Assembly: GCA_024694055.1 (NCBI GenBank)
Contig: JAILKC010000143.1
Location: forward strand, 1 to 64,000
Direction: 5' to 3'
Length of the DNA: 64,000 nucleotides
Source of the DNA: Lachnospiraceae bacterium
GTDB lineage: Bacteria; Bacillota; Clostridia; Lachnospirales; Lachnospiraceae
Below the pieces are notes generated by a model. It was not told where the DNA came from. It saw only the letters and a program-made list of their open reading frames with translations, and searched no databases. Made by a program: the position numbers and the translations under genes. The number at the start of each line of letters is the position of its first letter. Position 1 is the stretch's first letter. Shown here piece after piece: positions 8,788 to 16,975 of this stretch.

Positions 8788-9939
8788 ATGGAAGTATATC
8801 TTGATAATTCGGCGACTACCAAGGCAAGACCGGAAGTGGCTGACATAATTCAAAAAGTGATGCTTGAGGACTATGGTAATCCAAGCAGTATGCATATCAA
8901 GGGTGTTGATGCAGAGAGATATGTTAAAGATGCAAAAGACAAAATAGCCGCAACACTTAAATGCAAACCGGATAATATAGTTTTTACATCAGGCGGAACG
9001 GAATCCGACAATCTCGCGATCATAGGAAGTGCCGAAGCTAGGCAACGAAGCGGCAAACATATAATAACTACCGTTATAGAACATCCTGCAGTCAAGGAAA
9101 CATGTGCTTTTCTTGAAAAAAAGGGCTATGAGATCACCTATCTTCCCGTGGATGATGAAGGTGTGGTCAATACGAAGGTATTACGGGATTCCATAAGATC
9201 GGATACGATACTCGTGTCGATCATGCATACAAATAACGAGATAGGTTCGATTCAGCCAATTGAGGAAGCAGGCAGGATCGTACATGAGGTAAATCCCGAT
9301 ACATATTTTCATGTGGATGCGGTCCAGGGCTATGGTAAGTGTCGTATCATTCCCAAGAAGTGCGGTATAGATCTTATGTCAGTGAGCGGACATAAGATAC
9401 ACGGACCTAAGGGAATCGGTTTTTTGTATGTAGGCGACAGAGTGAGACTTCTGCCGATAGCGTTCGGCGGAGGCCAGCAGAAGGGACTGAGATCGGGTAC
9501 GGAGAATGTACCGGGTATAGCCGGACTTGCCAAAGCTGCAGAACTTATATATAAATCCCTTGATGATGACACTGCGAGATTATATGAATTACGAAAGAGA
9601 ATGACAGACAGGATATCTGTCATGGAAGGCGTGACTGTCAATGGAAGTAAGGATCATGCGGCGCCTCATATAGTAAGTATCTCAATAGCAGACGTCAGGG
9701 CAGAGGTCATGCTGCATGCGCTTGAGGCGAAGGGAGTGTATGTGTCTTCGGGAAGCGCCTGTGCATCCAATAAACCTGCTGTTTCGGCCACGCTTAAAGC
9801 CATAGGACTCAAGGAATCGCTTCTTGATTCCACGATCCGAATAAGTATGTCGGTTCATACCACGCAGGAAGAGATAGATTATGCGATGGACTGCATTGAA
9901 GAACTTGTGCCCAAACTTAGGAAATATACGAGAAAATAG
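8788..9939 (+). CDS. Cysteine desulfurase (NifS/IscS family)
   Basis: This PLP enzyme takes sulfur from cysteine as a protein persulfide. The 383 residues include the start MEVYLDNSATTKARPEV, TSGGTESDNLAI, HVDAVQGYGK, the PLP-lysine motif SVSGHKIHGPKGIGF and the active-site loop SSGSACASNKP carrying the catalytic Cys. It is directly upstream of thiI, as in Bacillus nifZ-thiI. It is therefore most likely the dedicated sulfur donor for 4-thiouridine synthesis, not a general Fe-S supplier; no IscU-like scaffold is nearby. Confidence 0.93.
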   Translation: MEVYLDNSATTKARPEVADIIQKVMLEDYGNPSSMHIKGVDAERYVKDAKDKIAATLKCKPDNIVFTSGGTESDNLAIIGSAEARQRSGKHIITTVIEHPAVKETCAFLEKKGYEITYLPVDDEGVVNTKVLRDSIRSDTILVSIMHTNNEIGSIQPIEEAGRIVHEVNPDTYFHVDAVQGYGKCRIIPKKCGIDLMSVSGHKIHGPKGIGFLYVGDRVRLLPIAFGGGQQKGLRSGTENVPGIAGLAKAAELIYKSLDDDTARLYELRKRMTDRISVMEGVTVNGSKDHAAPHIVSISIADVRAEVMLHALEAKGVYVSSGSACASNKPAVSATLKAIGLKESLLDSTIRISMSVHTTQEEIDYAMDCIEELVPKLRKYTRK

Positions 9940-9974
9940 TCCGCATTCGGCAGATATTCAGAGGATAAACAGTC

Positions 9975-11168
9975 ATGGAATACACATCATTTTTGATAAA
10001 ATACGGTGAGATAGGTGTCAAGGGCAAGAACAGGTATCTCTTTGAGAATGCCCTTGTGAAGCAGATCAAATATGCGCTTAAGAGATGTGAGGGTGAATTT
10101 AATGTACACAAGGCAGAGGGAAGGGTGTATGTGGATGCGCTCTCTGACTTTGATTACGATGAGACGGTAGAAAGACTTAAGTCGGTGTTCGGTATAAGCG
10201 GAATATGTCCGGTCACTTTTTCCGAGGACGAAGGTTTTGATAAGCTTAAGGCGTTCGTAGTCGAATACATGAATAAGGTATACGGCAATATCACGGATGG
10301 AATGACGTTTAAGGTACATGCCAGACGTTCCAACAAAAGATATCCCTATGACAGTATGGAGATCAATGCGCTTTTAGGTGAAGCCATACTTGGTGCGATC
10401 CCTGCACTTAAGGTGGATGTGCATGATCCGGATATCATATTATATGTAGAGATAAGAGAAAAGATATATGTGTATTCCGAGATCATACCGGGGCCGGGAG
10501 GAATGCCGGTCGGTACAGGTGGCAAGGCTATGCTGCTTTTGTCAGGCGGAATTGACTCGCCTGTAGCGGGATATATGATAGCCAAGAGAGGTGTCAAGAT
10601 AGACGCGGTCTACTTCCATGCTCCGCCGTATACTTCGGAAAGAGCCAAGCAGAAGGTGATAGATCTGGCCAGGATCGTATCCGAATATACGGGTCCAATC
10701 TACCTTCACATAATCAATTTTACGGATATTCAGCTGGCGATATATGAGAAATGTCCGCAGGATGAACTTACTATCATCATGCGAAGATATATGATGAGGA
10801 TAGCAGAGACTTTGGCTAAACAGACGGAGTGTCTGGGACTGATCACCGGAGAGAGTATAGGACAGGTGGCGAGTCAGACCTTGGCTTCGTTGGCCGTTAC
10901 GAATGAAGTATGTACGTTGCCGGTGTTCAGGCCGTGTATAGGAATGGATAAGCTTGAGATAGTGTCCATATCCGAAAAGATCGGAACCTACGAAACTTCG
11001 ATCCTGCCGTATGAGGATTGCTGTACCATATTTGTTGCCAAGCATCCTGTCACGAAGCCGAGCTTGGAGATCATAGCCAAACATGAGCACAATCTTGATG
11101 AGGTGATAGATGAACTTGTGAAAGAGGCACTTGATAAAGAAGAAGTGATCGTAGTTAGCGCAGAATGA
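9975..11168 (+). CDS. thiI: tRNA uracil 4-sulfurtransferase ThiI
   Basis: ThiI activates U8 of tRNA with ATP and inserts sulfur to give s4U; some homologues also serve thiamine synthesis. The 397 residues comprise an N-terminal ferredoxin-like domain (FLIKYGEIGVKGKNR), a THUMP domain (to about residue 170) and the PP-loop ATPase with LLSGGIDSPVAGY at about 188-200. There is no C-terminal rhodanese domain, as in Bacillus-type ThiI, which agrees with a partnering desulfurase just upstream. A GC-rich hairpin follows the stop. Confidence 0.95.
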   Translation: MEYTSFLIKYGEIGVKGKNRYLFENALVKQIKYALKRCEGEFNVHKAEGRVYVDALSDFDYDETVERLKSVFGISGICPVTFSEDEGFDKLKAFVVEYMNKVYGNITDGMTFKVHARRSNKRYPYDSMEINALLGEAILGAIPALKVDVHDPDIILYVEIREKIYVYSEIIPGPGGMPVGTGGKAMLLLSGGIDSPVAGYMIAKRGVKIDAVYFHAPPYTSERAKQKVIDLARIVSEYTGPIYLHIINFTDIQLAIYEKCPQDELTIIMRRYMMRIAETLAKQTECLGLITGESIGQVASQTLASLAVTNEVCTLPVFRPCIGMDKLEIVSISEKIGTYETSILPYEDCCTIFVAKHPVTKPSLEIIAKHEHNLDEVIDELVKEALDKEEVIVVSAE

Positions 11169-11170
11169 AA

Positions 11171-11193
11171 GGAGCAGGCATAAAGCCTGCTCC
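11171..11193. terminator. Hairpin after thiI, probably bidirectional
   Basis: Perfect 9-bp inverted repeat GGAGCAGGC / GCCTGCTCC around a 5-nt loop, two bases after the thiI stop. The T-tract is short (TT), so termination would be weak. It also lies between two convergent genes. Confidence 0.7.
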
Positions 11194-11220
11194 TTAAAGA
11201 ATTCATAATGTAGGGATATA

Positions 11221-11451
11221 TTAAACTACGTAAGGCTTAAGTATATCCAATACTGAATCGATATTCTCCTCTGCATGGATATTCAGGTCTATGGGCTTAG
11301 AAAGATCCAAGCTGAAGATACCCATGATAGACTTGGCATCTATTACGTATCTGCCTGAAACCAGGTCAAAGTCATAATCAAACTTTGTAATGTCATTAAC
11401 AAATGACTTTACCTTATCGATTGAGTTAAGTGAAATCTTTACTGTCTTCAT
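11221..11451 (-). CDS. HPr-like protein lacking the phosphorylatable histidine
   Basis: A 76-residue protein, somewhat shorter than HPr (about 85-88). The central segment AKSIMGIFSLDLSKPIDL closely matches the HPr region around the regulatory serine (Ser46 of Bacillus HPr; Ser41 here). Where HPr has GIHARPA with the PTS-phosphorylated His15, this protein reads LNSIDKVKS and has no His. It cannot therefore be an ordinary phosphocarrier; a regulatory role resembling Crh, phosphorylated only on serine, is an inference. The ATG follows AAGGAGG. It is a single gene between thiI and mtaB. Confidence 0.8.
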   Translation of the reverse strand: MKTVKISLNSIDKVKSFVNDITKFDYDFDLVSGRYVIDAKSIMGIFSLDLSKPIDLNIHAEENIDSVLDILKPYVV

Positions 11452-11553
11452 AAATATATACCTCCTTAATTATTCATACCTTCGTTATATTATAGTAAAT
11501 AACGCAGGGATAAAAGTCAACTGAAAAAACAGACAAAAAAATCGGAGATATTG

Positions 11554-12963
11554 ATGAAAACTGTGTCATTCCACAATCTCGGCTGCAAGGTCAATTCGTA
11601 CGAGATGGAAGTTATGCAACAAAATTTCATAAAATCAGGTTACACTATTGTGCCATTTGACAGTAAAGCAGATGTATGTGTGATAAATACGTGCACCGTT
11701 ACCAATATTGCCGACAGAAAATCAAGGCAGATGCTCCATAGAGCAAGGAAACTCAATCCCAAGGCCGTGCTTGTGGCAGTGGGATGTTATGTGCAGTCGC
11801 TTGCACAGAATGATAAAACAGGCCGTCATGACCTGTATATGCTTAAGGATGAAGGTATAGATCTGTGTATAGGCAATGACAGAAAGAACATGATAGTGGA
11901 AGTGGTGGAAGGTTATATTGCGGCAGGCAAAAATGCAGGTTGCGACAGAACACTTAACCTTACTGATACGGTCACGGACATGAAAAATGTATGCACCTAT
12001 GAGGATATGCAACTTGAAAGTACGGTGGAACATGTGCGTGCTTACATAAAGATCCAGGACGGATGTGATCAGTTCTGTACATATTGTGCCATACCGTATG
12101 TAAGAGGAAGAGTACGAAGCCGTGATGTGCAGAGCGTGATAAAAGAGATAGAGGGCTTGGTAAAAAATGGATACAGGGAGTTTGTTCTGACCGGAATACA
12201 CGTAAGTTCATACGGAATCAATCACAGCGAGGGTGATAAGCCCTATAATGTGCTTACACAGGATGCCGACTATACCAATCATGCATTGCTTGATCTCATA
12301 GACAGGATATCTGCCATAGACGGAGTGGAGAGGATCAGATTAAGCTCGCTTGAACCAAGAGTGATCACTGATGAATTCTTAAAACACATAAGCAGTAATG
12401 CCAAGATATGTCCGCATTTTCACCTAAGCCTCCAAAGCGGATGTGATGACACCTTAAAGAGAATGAACCGCAGATACACGACGGATGAGTATTTAAAGAA
12501 GGTCAGTCTTGTAAGGAAGTATTATGATTCTCCGGCTGTTACCACTGATATCATCACAGGCTTTCCCGGAGAGGATGAGGAAGAGTTCGCCCGGACCGTG
12601 GAGTTTGTTAAGAGAGTGGGCTTCTATGAGACCCATATTTTCAAATATTCAAAAAGAAAGGGCACTGTGGCAGCAGGCCTTCCGAAACAGAATACGGAAG
12701 CTGTCAAGCAGTCAAGGAGCGCGGTTTTGGCGGATATCAATGAGCGTAACGGTCTGGCATACAGAAAAGCTCATATTGATAAGAAGATACGCGTTCTTAT
12801 AGAAGAGGCAAAGGAGATCAAAGGTGTAACGTACATGGTCGGATATACGGATGACTATGTGATGGCTGCTTTTAGGGAGGACATAAAGCCGGGAGAGATC
12901 GTGACGGGTACAGCGGTCGATATGATAGATGAACAGACGCTTTTGGCAAGGCCTGCGCAGTAG
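11554..12963 (+). CDS. mtaB: tRNA t6A37 methylthiotransferase MtaB
   Basis: MtaB is a radical-SAM enzyme that converts t6A37 to ms2t6A37 in tRNAs reading ANN codons. The 469-residue protein has the UPF0004 domain (FHNLGCKVNSYEME, INTCTVTNIADRKSRQ, AVGCYVQ) whose cysteines bind one Fe-S cluster. The radical-SAM motif GCDQFCTYCAIPYVRGR (about residue 170) binds the other, and a C-terminal TRAM domain closes the protein. The ATG at 11554 is preferred over an in-frame TTG three bases earlier because the CGGAGA ribosome binding site is five bases away. Confidence 0.93.
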   Translation: MKTVSFHNLGCKVNSYEMEVMQQNFIKSGYTIVPFDSKADVCVINTCTVTNIADRKSRQMLHRARKLNPKAVLVAVGCYVQSLAQNDKTGRHDLYMLKDEGIDLCIGNDRKNMIVEVVEGYIAAGKNAGCDRTLNLTDTVTDMKNVCTYEDMQLESTVEHVRAYIKIQDGCDQFCTYCAIPYVRGRVRSRDVQSVIKEIEGLVKNGYREFVLTGIHVSSYGINHSEGDKPYNVLTQDADYTNHALLDLIDRISAIDGVERIRLSSLEPRVITDEFLKHISSNAKICPHFHLSLQSGCDDTLKRMNRRYTTDEYLKKVSLVRKYYDSPAVTTDIITGFPGEDEEEFARTVEFVKRVGFYETHIFKYSKRKGTVAAGLPKQNTEAVKQSRSAVLADINERNGLAYRKAHIDKKIRVLIEEAKEIKGVTYMVGYTDDYVMAAFREDIKPGEIVTGTAVDMIDEQTLLARPAQ

Positions 12964-13054
12964 CGGTTAGTCTTGAATAATAACGTGTTTTAGAGTAATA
13001 TTATGAAGAAGTAGCATTTTGGCTATCGGAATCAGTGTGAAAAAGAGGACCAGT

Positions 13055-13318
13055 ATGCAGGAATTAGGCAATACACAGTTTTTCAAAGTGGCAGTGGAAA
13101 AGGAGATCAGTGTCAAAAGTGTGCTTAAGCATGTATTTGATGCGATGACCGAGAAGGGATATAATCCCGTCAATCAGATCGTGGGATACATTATGTCGGG
13201 AGATCCTACATATATCACCAGCCATAACGGAGCAAGAAGCATGATCATGAAGGTTGAACGCGACGAGCTTGTGGAAGAACTGTTAAAGGATTATATAGCT
13301 AATAATAATTGGGGTTGA
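13055..13318 (+). CDS. ireB: IreB family regulatory phosphoprotein (UPF0297)
   Basis: An 87-residue protein starting [17 protein letters not shown] and containing [35 protein letters not shown], the UPF0297/IreB signature. In Enterococcus, IreB is phosphorylated by the kinase IreK and affects cell-envelope antibiotic tolerance; the role here is by family only. The ATG at 13055 has AGAGGA five bases upstream, so a 12-codon longer TTG-started form is rejected. It heads the conserved ireB-ruvX-yrzB cluster, four bases before ruvX. Confidence 0.92.
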   Translation: MQELGNTQFFKVAVEKEISVKSVLKHVFDAMTEKGYNPVNQIVGYIMSGDPTYITSHNGARSMIMKVERDELVEELLKDYIANNNWG

Positions 13319-13322
13319 GAAT

Positions 13323-13778
13323 TTGGAACAGAAGAGGATCATGGGACTTGACTTCGGTTCCAAGACATGCGGAGTGGCACTTAGTGACCCTTTATGCATT
13401 ACCGCGCAGAGTTTGGAGACTATCAAAAGAGACGGTGCGAATAAACTTCGCAGGACATACGCAAGACTTGAGGAGATCGTGGATGAGTATGGAGTATCTG
13501 AGATTGTCGTGGGTCTGCCCAAGCATATGAATGCAGATGAAGGTGACAGAGCAGAACTTACAAGGGAATTCGCAGAGAAACTTTCTGCCAGGACCGGACT
13601 TAATGTAGTCATGTGGGATGAGAGACTGACAACCGTGGCGGCGGAACGCGTACTGCAGGAATCAGGTGTCAGAAGAGAGAACCGCAAGGATTATATAGAC
13701 AGTATTGCAGCCACGCTTATTCTTCAGGGATATCTTGATTATCTTAAGAATCGTCAGGTGGGCAATGATGAGAAGTGA
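13323..13778 (+). CDS. ruvX: Holliday junction resolvase-like protein RuvX (YqgF)
   Basis: RuvX/YqgF proteins have an RNase H-like fold; roles in 16S rRNA 5' processing and in junction resolution have been proposed. The 151-residue product has MGLDFGSKTCGVALSD with the first catalytic Asp, VVGLPKHMN, WDERLTT and a C-terminal DSIAATLILQGYLD carrying the last acidic residue. The start is a TTG at 13323 behind GGGGTTGAG; an internal ATG at codon 7 is too close to the first catalytic strand. Confidence 0.92.
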   Translation: MEQKRIMGLDFGSKTCGVALSDPLCITAQSLETIKRDGANKLRRTYARLEEIVDEYGVSEIVVGLPKHMNADEGDRAELTREFAEKLSARTGLNVVMWDERLTTVAAERVLQESGVRRENRKDYIDSIAATLILQGYLDYLKNRQVGNDEK

Positions 13779-13814
13779 TACACCCGATATTGGCAGGGTG
13801 TCGAGGTGACTGAT

Positions 13815-14075
13815 ATGAAACTTGAGAAAATTACTTTTTGCCCGGACGGAGATGAGCCGGTAGAATTTTTTGTGTTGGAACAGACCCGGATATCGGGAAC
13901 AGATTATATTCTGGTGACTGATTTTGAAGAAGGCGATGGAGAGGCTCTTATCCTTAAGGATATGTCAGCAGCGGATGAGCCCGAGAGCAGATATGCCATC
14001 GTGGATGACGACACCGAGCTTAAAGCAGTAGCGGGTGTCTTTGAAGGCCTGTTGGAGGATGTAAAGTTTGTATAG
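13815..14075 (+). CDS. DUF1292 domain protein (YrzB-like)
   Basis: An 86-residue acidic protein. The pattern FFVLEQTRISGTDYILV, followed by an acidic segment and EALILKDMS, is that of the DUF1292 (YrzB) family, which has no established function. It is regularly found between ruvX and downstream genes in Firmicutes, as here. The ATG at 13815 follows GAGGTGA. Its last eight bases overlap the RNase J start. Confidence 0.87.
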   Translation: MKLEKITFCPDGDEPVEFFVLEQTRISGTDYILVTDFEEGDGEALILKDMSAADEPESRYAIVDDDTELKAVAGVFEGLLEDVKFV

Positions 14076-15735
14076 TGATAGAGGTGCATCCAAGCTTAAG
14101 ATCATTCCTTTGGGAGGCTTGGAACAGATAGGTATGAACATTACTGTCTTTGAATATGAAGACAGTATTATTATAGTGGACTGCGGTCTCAGTTTTCCGG
14201 ATGATGATATGTTGGGTATAGATCTGGTCATTCCGGACGTAACATACCTTGAAGACAATATAGACAAAGTTAAAGGATTTATCATCACTCACGGTCATGA
14301 GGACCATATCGGTGCGTTACCGTATGTTCTTCGCCGTGTTAATGTACCTGTCTATGCGACCAGGCTTACAATGGGGCTTATCGAGCATAAGCTTACGGAG
14401 CACGATCTGCAGGACAGCGTCAGACGAAAAGTGATCAAATTCGGACAATCTGTCAATCTCGGTGAGTTCAGGATCGAGTTTATCAAGACCAATCACAGTA
14501 TAGTGGATGCAGCTGCGCTGGCCATATATTCGCCGGCAGGTATTGTAGTACACACAGGAGATTTCAAAGTAGACTACACACCGGTATTCGGTGATGCGAT
14601 AGATCTGCAGAGATTTGCCGAGATTGGTCATAAGGGCGTGCTCGCACTAATGTGCGACAGTACCAATGCCGAAAGACCCGGTTTTACACAGTCGGAGAAG
14701 ACTGTGGGAAGGACTTTTGATTCCATATTTACAGAGCATACGGACAGGCGGATCATCATAGCGACGTTTGCTTCAAATGTGGACCGAGTGCAGCAGATTA
14801 TTAATTCAGCATTTAAGTTCGGACGCAAAGTTGTGATCGAGGGACGCAGTATGAACTATATCATGGAGACTGCGCAGAACCTCGATTGTATCAGTGTTCC
14901 GGACAATACACTGATCCCGATAGAGCAGCTTAAAGATTATCCTTTGGAGAAGACTGTTATCATCACTACGGGATCTCAGGGAGAGAGTATGGCTGCCTTA
15001 AGCCGTATGGCATCCGACAGTCACAGAAAGATATCGATCACACCAAATGATCTTATTATTTTCTCTTCTCATCCGATACCCGGTAATGAGAAGCCTGTTA
15101 CAAGGATTATCAATGCATTACTGTCCAAGGGTGCAGAGGTTATCTTCCAGGACGCACATGTATCAGGACATGCCTGCCAGGAGGAGATCAAGCTTATCTA
15201 TACGCTTGTTCGCCCCAAGTATGCGATACCTGTTCATGGAGAATACAAGCATCTTATGGCGCAGGCAAGACTGGCTGAAGAACTTGGGATACCTCATGAA
15301 GATATATTCATATTAAACAGCGGCGATGTACTTGAACTCAATGGAGAAGGCGCAGAAGTTACGGGCAAGGTTCCTGTAGGTGATGTACTCGTTGACGGAC
15401 TTGGAATAGGAGACGTGGGTACAGCTGTATTAAGAGACAGACAGTCTCTGTCGGAGAATGGTATCATTATGGCTGTAATGGCCATAGAAGGCGGATCTGG
15501 CATGTTGGTATCCGGCCCGGAGATCGTGACCAGAGGATTCATATATGTCAAAGAATCCGATGACATGATGGATGAGATGAGGGAACTGTCTTTTGAAGCC
15601 TTGGAAGATCAGATAGACAGAGGAGTTAAGGATTTTAATAAGCTCAGAAGTTCAGTGCGTGATGCGTTGAGTGATTATGTATGGAAGAAGACCAATAGAA
15701 GACCCATGATCATGGCGGTAATATTGGAGGTCTGA
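14068..15735 (+). CDS. rnj: Ribonuclease J
   Basis: RNase J is the 5'-to-3' exoribonuclease and endonuclease of many Gram-positive bacteria. The 555-residue protein has the metallo-beta-lactamase core (HGHEDHIGALP, about residues 74-84, binding two zinc ions), HTGDFKVDYTP, the beta-CASP part (MCDSTNAERPG, ITTGSQGESMAAL, FSSHPIPGNE) and VHGEYKHLMAQA. The start is TTG, with GGAGG eight bases upstream inside the preceding gene. The eight-base overlap suggests translational coupling. J1 or J2 cannot be assigned from one copy. Confidence 0.95.
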   Translation: MYSDRGASKLKIIPLGGLEQIGMNITVFEYEDSIIIVDCGLSFPDDDMLGIDLVIPDVTYLEDNIDKVKGFIITHGHEDHIGALPYVLRRVNVPVYATRLTMGLIEHKLTEHDLQDSVRRKVIKFGQSVNLGEFRIEFIKTNHSIVDAAALAIYSPAGIVVHTGDFKVDYTPVFGDAIDLQRFAEIGHKGVLALMCDSTNAERPGFTQSEKTVGRTFDSIFTEHTDRRIIIATFASNVDRVQQIINSAFKFGRKVVIEGRSMNYIMETAQNLDCISVPDNTLIPIEQLKDYPLEKTVIITTGSQGESMAALSRMASDSHRKISITPNDLIIFSSHPIPGNEKPVTRIINALLSKGAEVIFQDAHVSGHACQEEIKLIYTLVRPKYAIPVHGEYKHLMAQARLAEELGIPHEDIFILNSGDVLELNGEGAEVTGKVPVGDVLVDGLGIGDVGTAVLRDRQSLSENGIIMAVMAIEGGSGMLVSGPEIVTRGFIYVKESDDMMDEMRELSFEALEDQIDRGVKDFNKLRSSVRDALSDYVWKKTNRRPMIMAVILEV

Positions 15736-15742
15736 CGGTATA

Positions 15743-16282
15743 ATGAACAGTTCGAATACAAAAGAGATAATATTGTCGGTTTTTTCCGTGGCACTTAAAG
15801 TGGTAGTTATAGTGATAGCCGCCATGTTCATATACAAATACGCGGCCATAGGATATGACTACGGATACAGGATATTTGGTGAGAAGCCGGTATCGTCGGG
15901 AGAGGGAAGAGATGTCTCTGTTACGGTAGGCCCTGACATGAGTGTTCGTGAGATAGGGCAGTTGCTAGAGAATAAGGGGCTTATCAGAGATGCCAATCTT
16001 TTCTTTATACAGGAGAGACTGTCTGAGCATCATGGCAAGATCGAACCGGGTGAATACACCCTGAGCACAGCGATGACAGTTGAGCAGATGATCACAGCCA
16101 TGGCCTCTGATACTGCAGAGTCAGAGGAAGATACGGATACAGGCAATGATGTGCTTCCGACGACAGAGGACGATCTGTTTATGGAGGGTGATTCAATAAC
16201 AGATGATATAATACCGAATTCCGGTGAAGATATGGAGCTGTCCGAAGATGAGGATTCTTCGGTAGGAGAAGTGTCAGAGTGA
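15743..16282 (+). CDS. MltG/YceG-like membrane protein without catalytic domain
   Basis: A 179-residue protein with one N-terminal membrane helix (about residues 15-35). A short LysM-like module follows (DMSVREIGQLLENKGLI to GEYTLSTAMTVEQMI, about 65-120), which matches the N-terminal part of endolytic transglycosylase MltG. The C-terminal catalytic domain of MltG is missing; an acidic Asp/Glu/Ser-rich tail takes its place. Position between RNase J and TrmR matches the place of MltG (yrrL) before yrrM in Bacillus. It may be a regulatory or wall-binding relic; lytic activity is unlikely. Confidence 0.75.
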   Translation: MNSSNTKEIILSVFSVALKVVVIVIAAMFIYKYAAIGYDYGYRIFGEKPVSSGEGRDVSVTVGPDMSVREIGQLLENKGLIRDANLFFIQERLSEHHGKIEPGEYTLSTAMTVEQMITAMASDTAESEEDTDTGNDVLPTTEDDLFMEGDSITDDIIPNSGEDMELSEDEDSSVGEVSE

Positions 16283-16917
16283 TAGTCGAAGAGAGAATGA
16301 CCACTTTTATAAACTCTTTGGATGAAGGGTTGCCCGAGTGGCTTTTAGAACTTGAGAAGGAAGCAGTTGCGGATTATGTACCCATAGTACGTAAGGATAT
16401 GCAGGCTTTCCTTAAATATATGATGTACAGGTGCAAGCCTGAAAGGATATTGGAAGTTGGAACGGCTATAGGCTTCTCGGCTCTGCTCATGAGCGAGTAT
16501 GCGCCGCAGGCTCATATCACTACAATTGAGAATTATGATAAGCGTATACCAATAGCAAAGGAGAATTTCAAACGTTTTGGCAGATATGAGCGTATAGAAC
16601 TGGTGGAAGGCGATGCACTCAAGATCCTTCCTAAGTTAAAAGGAAGATATGATTTTATCTTCATGGATGCTGCCAAGGGTCAGTATATTAATTATCTGCC
16701 GGATATCCTAAGGCTTATGGATGAAGGAGCAACACTCGTATCCGATAATGTCCTGCAGGATGGTGATATAATAGAATCCAAGTATGCGGTGGTGAGAAGA
16801 GACCGCACTATTCATACGCGGATGAGAGATTACCTGTATGAGCTTAAGCATCATGAGAACTTGATGACGGTCATACTGCCGGTCGGAGACGGGATCACGG
16901 TGAGCATTAAGAAATAA
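16279..16917 (+). CDS. trmR: tRNA 5-hydroxyuridine methyltransferase TrmR
   Basis: A 212-residue class I SAM-dependent O-methyltransferase. Motif I is ILEVGTAIGFSALLM, followed by ITTIENYDKRIPIAKENF, VEGDAL and FIFMDAAKGQYINYLP. This is the O-methyltransferase type 3 (YrrM) family; in Bacillus TrmR methylates ho5U34 to mo5U34 in tRNA. Context supports this: it follows the MltG-like gene, and the hydroxylation enzyme candidate lies at 22990. The GTG start overlaps the preceding stop by four bases (GTGA). Confidence 0.85.
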   Translation: MIVEERMTTFINSLDEGLPEWLLELEKEAVADYVPIVRKDMQAFLKYMMYRCKPERILEVGTAIGFSALLMSEYAPQAHITTIENYDKRIPIAKENFKRFGRYERIELVEGDALKILPKLKGRYDFIFMDAAKGQYINYLPDILRLMDEGATLVSDNVLQDGDIIESKYAVVRRDRTIHTRMRDYLYELKHHENLMTVILPVGDGITVSIKK

Positions 16918-16975
16918 GCATAAGTACCTGTACAGTGCCGGATGTTAGAATACACAATGATATGAGGAGCATAAA

